Assembly (NCBI GenBank): GCA_900538555.1
Contig: UPYI01000001.1
Coordinates: 270,630 to 334,629, forward strand
DNA length: 64,000 nucleotides
Direction of reading: 5' to 3'
Origin: an uncultured Porphyromonadaceae bacterium
Lineage (GTDB): Bacteria; Bacteroidota; Bacteroidia; Bacteroidales; Barnesiellaceae
Positions 37,082 through 46,954 of the stretch are shown here, one piece after another; positions within the stretch are counted from its first letter, which is position 1; each line of letters begins with the position of its first letter. Below the pieces are notes generated by a model. That model saw nothing but the letters and a program-made list of their open reading frames with translations. It did not search any database and was not told the origin of the DNA. The translations under genes and the position numbers were made by a program.

Positions 37082-40000
37082 ATGAAGAATAACAAAAATT
37101 TATTCCGGATGTGTGCGGCTTTGCTATTAGGGGCATCCCCCCTGTTTGCGACAGCGCAAACATTCAACAATGAAGCGGTTACAGCCACATGGCCTCTTTC
37201 GACCGGTGTCATCGAAACCGCAACAGTTTCTTTGGATGGCGCATTCACCAACACCATGTTCGAAATGGGTAAAGATGTTACCGACAAAGGTCTCAAAGCC
37301 TATGGCGGCGTAACATTCAACTGTTTCCAACCGGCATCCAAACAGAGCGGAGCCACTGCCGGTCATGAAATTTCGTTCACGCTGACACCGTCGAAAGGTC
37401 TGACCTTCACCCCGGGCAACGTAACTTTCAAAGCTATGAAAAACGGAACAGGCGGCGGTATCATCGACGTTGTCTTTCGTTCTGCCGACGGATCGGAAAG
37501 AGAACTCCAAACCGGAATCGAACCGAACCGGAACAACAATAACAACCCGGTAAGCGAATTTACCGTACCGGTAACGGACGCTACCGCATTGAGCGAAACC
37601 TCCACGATCGTATTCTACATCTACAATCTGGATAACAAAAACATCGGTATCAGCGACGTAACTATCGACGGTACGATCAACGGTACGGCGGCTTCGGTCA
37701 CCAAATACACCTTGACAACCGGTGCGATGCCGGGTGAAGAAGCCGGAAACGTAACAGTGAAACCTGCCGGTACATCCTTCGACGAAGGTACATCCATCAC
37801 CGTTACTGCCGAACAGAATTTCGGATTCCGTTTCGTAAAATGGGTAGATGAAAACAATACAGAGGTATCGACCGCCAATCCCTACACATTCGACATCGCC
37901 AAGAACACGACGTTGAATGCCGTATTCGAAGCAGTTACAACTTACGCATTCAGCACCCGTTGTATCAACGACTTCGAAATGCCTTTCGGCTCGATCACCT
38001 TATCGCCGGAACCGACGAACGGTCGTTACGAAGCCGGAACCGAAGTAACTGTCACAGCCAACGAAACGCCGGTAGCCCGATTCTGTAACTGGGCTGACGA
38101 TTTCGAAAACTCGAATCTGACTGTTCCTACCCGTACGGTTACCGTTACGTCCGATATGGAGATCGTAGCCAACTATACGATCGAGGACTTCATCGTCGTA
38201 TTCAATGCCGATAAAGAAGAGGCATACGCCAACCGCGGTTCTTATCCGTTTGCCGCAGCCTACACTTGGGACAACGAACGCAATGCCAATGCCTGTGTCG
38301 TAAAAGTAAGCGACAATACGGTATTGAAAGGCAACGGAAGCTGTCCGGTAATCCGTCTGCGTAAAAACGCAGTGACCAGCACGGTCAGCGGATTGTTCAT
38401 CAACGGCTACCGCAGTACCGATATCGCATTTCAGACTCAATTCTCGACCGTAGGATTTACATCCGCCCGTTTCACCGGTACGTTGATCGCCAAGAATGCC
38501 GCTACCTGCGAATGGCAAGTTCTTTACTCGCTGAACGGAACGGATTTCAATCCGGTGCTGTTCAATGAAGCTCCGTTGATCATCGAAACCGCAACCAGCG
38601 GCGTAAGCGTCGATTTCGACCTGCCGGAAGAAGCGATCGGACAACCGACCGTATTCATCCGCTTTACCGGCTACGGCGATGCGATTTTCTCGGAAGAGGG
38701 AAAATATCCGTTCAACCAGCTCGACGAAGAGAGCGGTCTGAACTACTGTACCAACAGTGAAGCCGGTCTGGGTAATGTATTCGTGTTCGGTTCTCCGATC
38801 ATCGAAGATGACAACATCGCTCCCGAAGTAAAAAATATCGCTCCCGCCAACCAAGCGACCGGAGTATCATCGAGCGGTAAAATCATGATCACGTTCAACG
38901 AACGTATCTCCGCCGGATCGGGCGAAGCCGTACTGTCTGCTGCCAATGGCGACAGAATCGTATTGGAACCGACCTACGGAAGTTCGTCCGTTTCGTTCCG
39001 CTACAACAATCTGGCTTACGCCACTACCTATACGCTGAACATCCCCTCGGGCTATGTAACCGACCGTTCGGGCAACAATGCTCCGGCTATCGAATCGACG
39101 TTCACCGTCATGGAACGCAACAAACCGGCTGCCCGCGTATTCAATGCCATCGTAGACGGCAGTCTGGAAGCCTCTATCGCTCCGAGTGCCGACGCTATCG
39201 GTCAATACAAAACCATACAGGAAGCTATCAACGCCGTTCCGAGCGACAATGCCGCTCCGTGGCTGATCTTCGTAAAAGAAGGATATTACAATGATCTGAA
39301 TCATCTGTCGTTCCCGACCGGTAAATACTCCAATGGTACAGACGGCTCGACCGATGCCAGCGAGGATAGCCGTATCGTATTGGTAAACAAGCCGTTCGTT
39401 CACCTGATCGGACAGGATGTAAACAAAGTGACCATCGCCCAAGACCGTGTCAGCGGAGGTGCAGCGACCTACCCCGATATGCCGTGGTACAATGTTGCCG
39501 AAGGTGCTACTCTGGTTGTTACCGCCAACGATTTCTATTGCGAAAATATCACGATCGACAACGAATGGTGGACGAAGAAAAAAGAAGAAGGCCCGCAGGC
39601 TCTGGCTCTGTATGTGGAAGCCGACCGCGCCGTATTCAACAACTGCCGCATCCGTTCGTACCAAGATACTTATCTGAGTTCGAAAACCGGTAACCAGAAC
39701 AGCGGTAACCAACAACCGCACTTCTACGACCGTCAGTTCATGAACAACTGCTTTATCGAAGGTGCAGTAGACTTTATCTATGGCGGCGGTGACGTTTATT
39801 TCGACAACTGTACGCTGAACATCGTTCGCGAAAGCGGAGGTTATATCGTCGCTCCCTGCCACTATGCCGATCTGAAAGACCAAGGCGGTAATGTAACGGA
39901 AGTCCGTACACGCTACGGCTATGTATTCAAAAACACAACGATTACCGCACCCGCCGGAAAAGAGGCAACTACGCAAGTTTACTTCGGTCGTCCCTGGCAA

Positions 40001-40759
40001 AATGCACCGAAAACCGTATTTATCGACACGGAATGCCGTATAAAGACTTACGACGGTTTGTGGTACTACCGAATGGGAGCTATCCCCGCCATCTTCGCCG
40101 TTTACAACATGTACGACGCCAACGGTTATCCGATGAATACGACATCTATCGAAGACTACGAATATACGGACAACGGTACGGTTGTAAAAGGCAAAGCTAA
40201 AAACAGCCTGACCGACGAAGAGGCTGCCGCATATACGATGACTGCCGTATTTGAAGGAGACAAGAGCGACGCTGTTACCGGTTACTGGAATCCGGCTCCG
40301 ATGGTGGAAAAAACATCTGTTCCGGCAATCAGCAGTACGAAAGGCAGCACGACATTCTCGTGGGAAGCCGATCCGTATGCTATCTGCTACGTAGTGACCG
40401 TAAACGGCAAAGTAGCCGGATTTACGACCGAAACTTCGTACACGGCTAATCTGAACGACATCGTCAGCGTACAATCGGTTAATGAATTCGGTGCCCTGAG
40501 CGAACCTTCCGCAAACTTTACCGTAGGCGGCGGATCGAGCAGCGTCAGCGAAGTTGCCGATGCCCATATCACGATCGACGGTAACCGCGGCTATATCTCT
40601 GTACGCGGTATCGAAGAGGCAACCGTTGTCGAAGTGTACAACCTTGCCGGTGCATTGGTAGAATCGATGAAAGTAAGCCGTAACATCTCCATTGCCATGC
40701 CTGCCGGAAACTACCTCGTGAAAGCCGGTGCCGCCAGTGCCAAAGTAGTGGTAAGATAA
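37082..40759 (+). CDS. Secreted multimodular pectin methylesterase (CE8), T9SS exported
   Basis: 1225 residues. Signal peptide 1-26 (MCAALLLGASPLFATAQ). Residues about 27-205 are a beta-rich module of carbohydrate-binding appearance that replaces the beta-helix of the neighbouring esterase. Then come two InlB-type repeats (about 218-370), a beta-sandwich similar to the neighbour's, a Big_5-like domain (IAPEVKNIAPANQATGVSSS) and the CE8 domain at about 690-1045, with YQDT (about 861), VDFIYGGG (about 897) and FGRPW (about 968). An FN3-like domain and T9SS sorting domain end it. The two esterases are clearly paralogous but diverged, possibly for differently methylated pectins. Its own terminator follows. 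Confidence 0.87.
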   Translation: MKNNKNLFRMCAALLLGASPLFATAQTFNNEAVTATWPLSTGVIETATVSLDGAFTNTMFEMGKDVTDKGLKAYGGVTFNCFQPASKQSGATAGHEISFTLTPSKGLTFTPGNVTFKAMKNGTGGGIIDVVFRSADGSERELQTGIEPNRNNNNNPVSEFTVPVTDATALSETSTIVFYIYNLDNKNIGISDVTIDGTINGTAASVTKYTLTTGAMPGEEAGNVTVKPAGTSFDEGTSITVTAEQNFGFRFVKWVDENNTEVSTANPYTFDIAKNTTLNAVFEAVTTYAFSTRCINDFEMPFGSITLSPEPTNGRYEAGTEVTVTANETPVARFCNWADDFENSNLTVPTRTVTVTSDMEIVANYTIEDFIVVFNADKEEAYANRGSYPFAAAYTWDNERNANACVVKVSDNTVLKGNGSCPVIRLRKNAVTSTVSGLFINGYRSTDIAFQTQFSTVGFTSARFTGTLIAKNAATCEWQVLYSLNGTDFNPVLFNEAPLIIETATSGVSVDFDLPEEAIGQPTVFIRFTGYGDAIFSEEGKYPFNQLDEESGLNYCTNSEAGLGNVFVFGSPIIEDDNIAPEVKNIAPANQATGVSSSGKIMITFNERISAGSGEAVLSAANGDRIVLEPTYGSSSVSFRYNNLAYATTYTLNIPSGYVTDRSGNNAPAIESTFTVMERNKPAARVFNAIVDGSLEASIAPSADAIGQYKTIQEAINAVPSDNAAPWLIFVKEGYYNDLNHLSFPTGKYSNGTDGSTDASEDSRIVLVNKPFVHLIGQDVNKVTIAQDRVSGGAATYPDMPWYNVAEGATLVVTANDFYCENITIDNEWWTKKKEEGPQALALYVEADRAVFNNCRIRSYQDTYLSSKTGNQNSGNQQPHFYDRQFMNNCFIEGAVDFIYGGGDVYFDNCTLNIVRESGGYIVAPCHYADLKDQGGNVTEVRTRYGYVFKNTTITAPAGKEATTQVYFGRPWQNAPKTVFIDTECRIKTYDGLWYYRMGAIPAIFAVYNMYDANGYPMNTTSIEDYEYTDNGTVVKGKAKNSLTDEEAAAYTMTAVFEGDKSDAVTGYWNPAPMVEKTSVPAISSTKGSTTFSWEADPYAICYVVTVNGKVAGFTTETSYTANLNDIVSVQSVNEFGALSEPSANFTVGGGSSSVSEVADAHITIDGNRGYISVRGIEEATVVEVYNLAGALVESMKVSRNISIAMPAGNYLVKAGAASAKVVVR

Positions 40760-40775
40760 AAATAGCATTTCATAC

Positions 40776-40816
40776 AAAAAGAAAGCGAGCCGAATGATTC
40801 GGTCCGCTTTCTTTTT
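40776..40816 (+). terminator. Terminator of the second pectin methylesterase gene
   Basis: AAAAAGAAAGCG and CGCTTTCTTTTT pair as the outer stem, with CCGAA and TTCGG as the inner stem; the 3' side is itself T-rich. Confidence 0.85.
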
Positions 40817-40878
40817 ATAAATAAGTTAATTGAGATTACTTTCCGGTGATACAGTTCCAATACATAAAGGTAAAGTCA

Positions 40879-40990
40879 TAATGTCCAACCGGCTGTGTCG
40901 CCATCGGAATTCGGGCTAAGTCGTTTACGCCAGTAAACTCCTGTCGTCCTCATCCCCGGCGCCTTGCAATCTTAGAGATTCTAACGCACC
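40879..40990. repeat. Dispersed intergenic repeat, copy A
   Basis: Shares with the copy at 50733-50845 the blocks TCGGAATTCGGGCTAAG, CAGTAAACTCCTGTC and AGAGATTCTAACGCAC in order. It lies downstream of mutL's stop, without the terminator hairpin that accompanies the 50.7-kb copy. Confidence 0.75.
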
Positions 40991-41017
40991 GACAATACCC
41001 CGACATACCTTCGACAA

Positions 41018-42940
41018 TCAGAAGCGCTTGGCAATTTCATCGGTAGAGATCACCGTGAATACAGCCTTTCCGTCGGCTGTATAACGGGGCGTTTCGAGTT
41101 GCAGCAGATCCCCTGCCAGCCGTTCCATTTCGACCGGCGACAAAAGCTGTCCTACGGGTATTGCAGCGGCTTCCGCCAATACCATAGCCATCCGTTCCTG
41201 CACATCGGATAGAGCATCTCCGCTTCCTTTGCCCGAAGCGGATTCGATAATCTGATCGACCAATTGCTGTACATTCACACCTTCGATACCGGAAGGCACT
41301 CCATTGACAGCATACGAGTACTGTCCCATATCGGACAATTCGAAACCCAAAGCCGACAGTTCTTCGGTAACCGTTGCCAGTACTGCCGCCTGCGATGCCG
41401 TCAGTCGTATCATCTCCGGGAACAACACCCGTTGCGAAACACATTTCCGGGTACGGATACCGGTTATATACCGTTCAAACAGAATCCGGGTGTGTGCCCG
41501 ATGCTGGTCGATTATCATCAGCCCCGATTTCGTGGAGGTAAGAATATATCTACCTTTGAATTGAAGATACATGGCTCCGGCGGCAAAATCACCCGACGGT
41601 GCAGCACTATCCAAGCCACTGATAACCGGTGCCGCGGGAGTTTCGGGAAGATCGGAGAATTGCATCCCGAAGTTTGCCTTCGAAGGGATATTACGCTCTT
41701 CCACCGGAGAATCGGCTACGGGAATATCGGCAGATGCCGGTTCGGTAAAGTTTTCGTACAACTTCTTCCAATCATAATCGGGCCGCGAAGGACGATAGGC
41801 AGAAGCCGACGTTCCACCGCCTCCCCCCGATGCCCGAAACGGATTGTAGGTAGTATCTACTCCCATTTGAGGTTGCGCGACCTTATCGCCGGGATGATAC
41901 ACGGGAATATCGGGGGCATCGTCGGTATCGAAGTCGATCGAAGGAACGGCATTGAATTTGCCCAACGATTCACGCACCGCCGCCGAAACGATTTGCCAGA
42001 TCGGCTGTTCGTTTTCGAATTTGATTTCGGTTTTGGTCGGATGGATATTTACGTCGATCGTATCGGGATCGACTTTGAAGTTGAGAAAATAATTGGGCAT
42101 CTCGTCCGCACCGATCAGTTTTTCATAACAACGGGTCACGGCTTTGTGAAACGCCGGATGACGCATATAACGTCCGTTTACAAAAAAGTATTGCAGGGCA
42201 TTCCGCTTACGGGCGGCTTCGGGGCGGCATACATAGCCGGAAACCGTTATCAGCGAGGTTTCCACCTCCACGCTCAATAACTGGGTGTTCATGCCCTTAC
42301 CGAAAAGCGAAACGATACGTTGCCGCAAATTGGATGCCGGCAAGTTGAACAATTCGGTATCGTTGTGGATCAACGAAAAAGCTATACCGGTATTGATCAA
42401 TGCCATTCGTTCGAATTCATTGAGAATGGCACTCAATTCCACTTGGTTGGATTTCAGGAAACGTCGGCGAGCCGGAACATTGAAAAAGATGTTACGCACG
42501 GCAAAATTGCACCCAACCGGTGTCGATACGCTTTCCTGCCCCTCACAACGGGATGCGGAAATACGGACACAAGTACCGACCTCGTCTTCTTCGCGGCGGG
42601 TACGCAGTTCGACTTGGGCAATGGCGGCTATCGAAGCCAATGCCTCACCCCGGAATCCCATAGTACGCAGCGTAAAGAGATCGTCGGCTGTACGAATCTT
42701 GGAAGTCGCATGTCGTTCGAATGCCAACCGGGCATCGGTTTCGGACATACCTTTACCGTTATCAATGACTTGGATCAAAGTACGTCCCGCTTCCTTCAAC
42801 ACAATCTGAATGGAAGTGGCTCCGGCGTCTACTGCATTTTCGACCAGCTCCTTAATGACGGATGCCGGGCGTTGTATCACCTCTCCGGCTGCAATCTGAT
42901 TGGCTACCGAGTCGGGCAACAGGTGTATGACATCGCTCAT
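41018..42940 (-). CDS. mutL: DNA mismatch repair protein MutL
   Basis: 640 residues. The GHKL ATPase is N-terminal: IKELVENAVDAGATS (motif I with catalytic Glu), QVIDNGKGM (II) and GFRGEALASIAA (III). A variable linker (about 345-440) precedes the dimerisation domain. There the usual endonuclease motif DQHA(X)2E(X)4E appears as DQHRAHTRILFE: Ala is Arg and the first Glu is Thr. The C-terminus has TPRYTADGK where endonuclease-type MutL proteins have a CPHGRP-like element. It couples MutS recognition to later repair steps; nicking activity looks doubtful. Last gene of the minus-strand run starting at guaB or the foldases. Confidence 0.95.
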   Translation of the reverse strand: MSDVIHLLPDSVANQIAAGEVIQRPASVIKELVENAVDAGATSIQIVLKEAGRTLIQVIDNGKGMSETDARLAFERHATSKIRTADDLFTLRTMGFRGEALASIAAIAQVELRTRREEDEVGTCVRISASRCEGQESVSTPVGCNFAVRNIFFNVPARRRFLKSNQVELSAILNEFERMALINTGIAFSLIHNDTELFNLPASNLRQRIVSLFGKGMNTQLLSVEVETSLITVSGYVCRPEAARKRNALQYFFVNGRYMRHPAFHKAVTRCYEKLIGADEMPNYFLNFKVDPDTIDVNIHPTKTEIKFENEQPIWQIVSAAVRESLGKFNAVPSIDFDTDDAPDIPVYHPGDKVAQPQMGVDTTYNPFRASGGGGGTSASAYRPSRPDYDWKKLYENFTEPASADIPVADSPVEERNIPSKANFGMQFSDLPETPAAPVISGLDSAAPSGDFAAGAMYLQFKGRYILTSTKSGLMIIDQHRAHTRILFERYITGIRTRKCVSQRVLFPEMIRLTASQAAVLATVTEELSALGFELSDMGQYSYAVNGVPSGIEGVNVQQLVDQIIESASGKGSGDALSDVQERMAMVLAEAAAIPVGQLLSPVEMERLAGDLLQLETPRYTADGKAVFTVISTDEIAKRF

Positions 42941-42955
42941 CGCAACTTTTCGTTT

Positions 42956-44611
42956 TTAATGTTTGAACTTATGTTTCGTGGTATTCAGTACCGGTGCCTG
43001 CACGGCTTCCGGTTTACGGAATATATCGTCCTTATCGGTGGGCCGCACACGGTCGTACCAAACGAATCCGGGCAAATAGAGCACATCTTCTTTCAATTCC
43101 GGAATCGGTGTCATACGTCCGCTTACGGCAGGCCACATGACCAGCTTATCGAGTTTCTGATCTTTCAGATACATGGACAGGAAACTGCTTTCCAGCCAAT
43201 TGTGTCCGGTATAGGTAGAATCGCGCTCCATCGGGTAATAGATCGTACGCACATTTCCGCTGACATCGATACGCGACATGAGACCGTCGGTAAAATAAAT
43301 TTTCATTTCCGTTCCGGAAAGCTGGTCATAATAGTTCCCCTCTTTATGGTCTACGGCAAATGCTGCCGACGGGATAAATGCGTGGTCGATCGTACTGTCG
43401 TTGAGAAAGACCTGTATGCTATCGCCGGTAAGCTGCTGGGTGCCGCTCCACAAAACGGGAGTATCGTAAAGGGTAATCAACGAGTCGCGCGACAGGAAAG
43501 CCACCGAATCGCAAACGCCCTGTGCATCGTTCCGGAAAAAACGGACACCGTGATATGCCTGGACGAGACGGGTGGAATCGGGCAAACGTTCCATCCGGAT
43601 GGTATCGGCATGCATATACAAGGTATCGGTACCCGAGAACTCCAATATCCGGGCAGAGTCGGTAGTGAATGCGTATTCGGTCTTTTCGTTGTAAAAGCCG
43701 TATTGCCCCTGCAATATGAGGTGGTGTACCGAATCGCGCAGCGACATATTTCCGAAGGCTTCGCCATCCCCTTTATTCCGGTCGTAAAACAACGTGTCGC
43801 CGGTAAGGGTCTGCGATTCTCCGACCAACCGGGAACGTTTCAACAACATCGCCTGATCGGTTTCGGTATTGTACCAGCCCGCCGTGGAGTAAATGGTATT
43901 GCTGTCGGAACGGATCACCGTAGGACCTACAATATCGGCGACTTTGGTTTCGGTATTGTAATGCAGGGTGTCGGACGTAAGCGTAGCCCGCTCGTTTACC
44001 AACAGCACGTCGTTGCGGAAAGTGGCAATTTTCGTATCGGGCGAATAGCGTCCGAATACCGAAGTCAGGGTATTCTCGCCGTTGATGATCTTCCCGCCGG
44101 TAAAATAGTATCCGAAATTGGGATCGAGTTCGTAATTGAAACTGTCGGTATAGAGCGTAACATCGCGGTTGATCATCCGCACCGATTCGCGCAACCGGGC
44201 GATCTGCGTCTTGCCGTTATAGATCAGTTTGTCGCCATAAATAAAGAGAGTATCACCCTGCTCCATCCGCACATTGCCGTACGCATCGAGCGAGTTGTCG
44301 CTTTCGTAGAGATATGCGCTATCGCAATACATGTACATACTGTCCTTACGAAAACAGACATTGCCGCGTATTACCTGATAATCGGGACCGAGCTTTTTAT
44401 CGAACGACCATTCGTCGGCACGGATCAGATAGACTTTCCCCTTTTCGTTGCGCAGAGTATCGGCAGCCGACGAAATCGGGCGCAACGGCTCGACGGAGGG
44501 TTTCTCGACGGTACGGGTCTGCGCCCATCCGCAAATTGCCAACAGGCATAAGATACCCGCAAGTATCTTATGCCCGTGGTGATGAGAAAAAGGTGTTCGG
44601 TTGTTCGTCAT
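42956..44611 (-). CDS. OstA-like / LptA-like LPS transport protein
   Basis: 551 residues. A signal-anchor or signal peptide is near the start (HKILAGILCLLAICGWAQ). The mature part is a long run of short beta-strand repeats (for example GNVRMEQGDTLFIYGDKLIY, then VRMINRDVTLYTDSFNYEL), the beta-taco pattern of OstA/LptA domains. Bacteroidetes proteins of this kind are linked to lipopolysaccharide transport across the periplasm. It lies 15 bp upstream of mutL and 3 bp downstream of a foldase gene, so clearly in the envelope-biogenesis operon. Confidence 0.8.
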   Translation of the reverse strand: MTNNRTPFSHHHGHKILAGILCLLAICGWAQTRTVEKPSVEPLRPISSAADTLRNEKGKVYLIRADEWSFDKKLGPDYQVIRGNVCFRKDSMYMYCDSAYLYESDNSLDAYGNVRMEQGDTLFIYGDKLIYNGKTQIARLRESVRMINRDVTLYTDSFNYELDPNFGYYFTGGKIINGENTLTSVFGRYSPDTKIATFRNDVLLVNERATLTSDTLHYNTETKVADIVGPTVIRSDSNTIYSTAGWYNTETDQAMLLKRSRLVGESQTLTGDTLFYDRNKGDGEAFGNMSLRDSVHHLILQGQYGFYNEKTEYAFTTDSARILEFSGTDTLYMHADTIRMERLPDSTRLVQAYHGVRFFRNDAQGVCDSVAFLSRDSLITLYDTPVLWSGTQQLTGDSIQVFLNDSTIDHAFIPSAAFAVDHKEGNYYDQLSGTEMKIYFTDGLMSRIDVSGNVRTIYYPMERDSTYTGHNWLESSFLSMYLKDQKLDKLVMWPAVSGRMTPIPELKEDVLYLPGFVWYDRVRPTDKDDIFRKPEAVQAPVLNTTKHKFKH

Positions 44612-44614
44612 ACG

Positions 44615-45973
44615 CTATTTTTTGATCCAGCCGTCGTACTTGAATTCGCAATTTCGCCACCCTTCCTTGATGCTGACATAGGTGTCGCTTTGTTTTTGGG
44701 CAATCCACTGTTGTATGGTTTCCTGACGGCGTTGTTCTTCCAACAGCGATTTGATGGTCTGGAAGTCGTCCGACAGGTTCGCCTTGTGTCCCGGTATGCG
44801 GTTTTTCAACCGTACAATCGCCACAACTTTCTTGTTTTTCATCTGATCGATCATGACGAAGGGTTTCGAAATGTCCCCTACTTCCATTCGGGAAACGATC
44901 TTCGCTATATCCTGCGGCAACTGGCTCATTTCAAATTTCGTAGTTCCGGTATACGGATTCATCATGATTCCCTTGTTGTTGCGGGTGTCTTTGTCCTGCG
45001 AGGCATATTGCGCCACCTCATCGAAGGTAAATTTCTTCTCGTCCAAATCGACACAGAGGCTGTCGAGACGTACCAAAGCATCGTTTATATCTTTATCCGC
45101 CACGGTAGGCCGTAACAAAATATGACGTGTATTGATGCGGTCGCCGCGTTTTTCGATCAACTGTATGATGTGGTAACCGAATTCCGTTTCCACGATCTTG
45201 GAGACTTTCTTGGGATCGTTGAGATTGAAAGCGACATTGGCATATTCCGATACCAGTTCACCTTTGCCCATAAAGCCCAGTTCCCCGCCACGCAACGCCG
45301 ATTCCCGGTCTTCGGAGTGAAGAATTGCCAGCGTGGAGAAATCGCGTTCGCCCTTGTTGATCTGTTCGCTGAAATCGCGCAGACGTGCTTTCACGTTGTC
45401 GATCTCCTGCTGCGGAATACGGGGATTGATAGATATGATCTGTACCTCGACCTGCAACGGCACATAAGGAATGCTGTCAGCCGGCAGCCGGTCGTAGAAC
45501 TTACGAACTTCGGCAGGGGTTACTTTAATATCCTGTACCAACGTACGTTGCACCTCTTGCACCACCGCCTGATCGCGAATGATGTCCGCCAGTTCTTCCC
45601 GGATTTCGGAAACGGTTTTCTTGAAATATTCTTCCAGTTTTTCTTTCGAGCCGATGTTGGCGATAAAGTGGTTGATACGAGCCTCTACCTGTTGGAAAAC
45701 CGTAGCATCGGGCACCGTGATGGTGTCCAACTTGGCTTGATGCAGAAACAGTTTCTGGACAGCGATCTGCTCGGGTATGACGCAATAAGGGTCGCCTTCG
45801 ATACGTTGCCCTTCATACTGCATCTGACGGTATTGTTCCTCGACTTCGGAACGGTATATCGGATCGTCGCCGATTACCCATACGACTTCGTCGATCACAT
45901 TATTCTGAGCGGTTCCCGCAAAGAGAGCGAGGCAAAATGCCACCGCCGCCAATCCATGTTTTTTCTTCAACAT
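44615..45973 (-). CDS. SurA-like periplasmic peptidyl-prolyl isomerase
   Basis: 452 residues from the ATG at 45971-45973; the frame is open upstream to a TTG, but the ATG has an AAAGGA element before it and begins a clean signal peptide (LKKKHGLAAVAFCLALFAGT). After a SurA-type N-terminal helical chaperone region come two parvulin-like domains: one with HSEDRESALRGGELGFMGKG and YHIIQLIEKR, the second more divergent (NTRHILLRPTVADKDIN). It helps fold outer membrane proteins. Second of three neighbouring foldase-type genes; the OstA-like gene starts 3 bp after its stop. Confidence 0.85.
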   Translation of the reverse strand: MLKKKHGLAAVAFCLALFAGTAQNNVIDEVVWVIGDDPIYRSEVEEQYRQMQYEGQRIEGDPYCVIPEQIAVQKLFLHQAKLDTITVPDATVFQQVEARINHFIANIGSKEKLEEYFKKTVSEIREELADIIRDQAVVQEVQRTLVQDIKVTPAEVRKFYDRLPADSIPYVPLQVEVQIISINPRIPQQEIDNVKARLRDFSEQINKGERDFSTLAILHSEDRESALRGGELGFMGKGELVSEYANVAFNLNDPKKVSKIVETEFGYHIIQLIEKRGDRINTRHILLRPTVADKDINDALVRLDSLCVDLDEKKFTFDEVAQYASQDKDTRNNKGIMMNPYTGTTKFEMSQLPQDIAKIVSRMEVGDISKPFVMIDQMKNKKVVAIVRLKNRIPGHKANLSDDFQTIKSLLEEQRRQETIQQWIAQKQSDTYVSIKEGWRNCEFKYDGWIKK

Positions 45974-46053
45974 ATTTTCATCCTTTATATTCGGAGGAAG
46001 CGCAGTTCTGCCTGCGATTCCGAATTTTATCAACAAACAGGTTTCGTCTTTCT

Positions 46054-46905
46054 TTAATAATAACGTTTTATCGAACCGTCCCGCTCGGCTTCGCGATAAA
46101 GATTCTGCTGCAATTCCTTATTGAATTTCACACGAAGCCGGTTGGAGAGCTGCTCCTCGACCAACGGACGGGCATACTCAAACGGCATCACGCTGCCGGG
46201 CAACTGATACTCGGTAATGTGCAGGAAATAATATTCGCCGTCGGAGTTCAGTTCGAGCGTATGTGTCTTTTTCAGGAATGCGGCATGGTCGGTCACTTCC
46301 TGCGGAATGTTCGCCAACACATCCGACAAAAGTACCCAATGATCGTAAAAGTAATCGTAGTTGATCGCATTGCGCATCCCGTACTTTTCGATGTTCTCGA
46401 TATCGTCCTGATCGTCGGACGAATACCATTTGCGCAAAAGATCGATATCGGGTGCCGTTTCGGGTACACGCAACAAGATGCCTTTGATCAATCCCGACTC
46501 CAAGATGAAACGGTTCTGATTTTTCCGATAGAAATCGCGCAACTGCGCCTCGTCAAAATCCTTTTCCACCCGCTCGGCGGAATAGCGGCGGCGGTATTCG
46601 TAAATGACCAAATCGCGTCGGTACTGCTCTACCGCACGGTCGATCCGCCCGGCTTCCGAGATATTTTTCCGGGCTACGTCGTACAGCAATACCCCGTCGA
46701 TCCACTGCCGGATATAGGCATCGGCAAACTCCGCACTGTCCTGTGCCGACAGGTTCTTGGGCATCGCTTCGCGCAACTCGGTCCGCGACAACGTATTCTC
46801 CCCGATCTGCACCAATGCATCATGATCTGCCGGTTTCAGTTCGCACGAAACGAGCATCACGAGCATTCCGACACAGCAACTGTATTTCACCTTGTTTTTC
46901 TTCAT
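46054..46905 (-). CDS. SurA-like lipoprotein without a recognisable parvulin core
   Basis: 283 residues from the ATG at 46903-46905; an upstream in-frame TTG is less likely. A lipoprotein signal ends at LVMLVSC (about 20). The rest is alpha-helical and resembles the SurA/PrsA chaperone arms (RTELREAMPKNLSAQDSAEF, later FEYARPLVEEQLSNRLRVKF). The conserved parvulin blocks (GGxLG, YG-HIIK) are missing, so it may be a pure chaperone. Lies between two parvulin-containing genes (49 and 80 bp gaps). Assignment by context is firmer than by sequence. Confidence 0.7.
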   Translation of the reverse strand: MKKNKVKYSCCVGMLVMLVSCELKPADHDALVQIGENTLSRTELREAMPKNLSAQDSAEFADAYIRQWIDGVLLYDVARKNISEAGRIDRAVEQYRRDLVIYEYRRRYSAERVEKDFDEAQLRDFYRKNQNRFILESGLIKGILLRVPETAPDIDLLRKWYSSDDQDDIENIEKYGMRNAINYDYFYDHWVLLSDVLANIPQEVTDHAAFLKKTHTLELNSDGEYYFLHITEYQLPGSVMPFEYARPLVEEQLSNRLRVKFNKELQQNLYREAERDGSIKRYY

Positions 46906-46954
46906 CTCTTTCAAGACTTATTCGCTCCGTAAAGATACGACGATCGGCGCAATC

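Noticed and set aside
38867..40777. 636-codon minus-strand frame opposite the second pectin methylesterase
   Set aside because: It is antisense to a gene with clear domains and has no family signature; long antisense frames also lie opposite the RND pump (15947-17659) and mutL/OstA (42320-44551).
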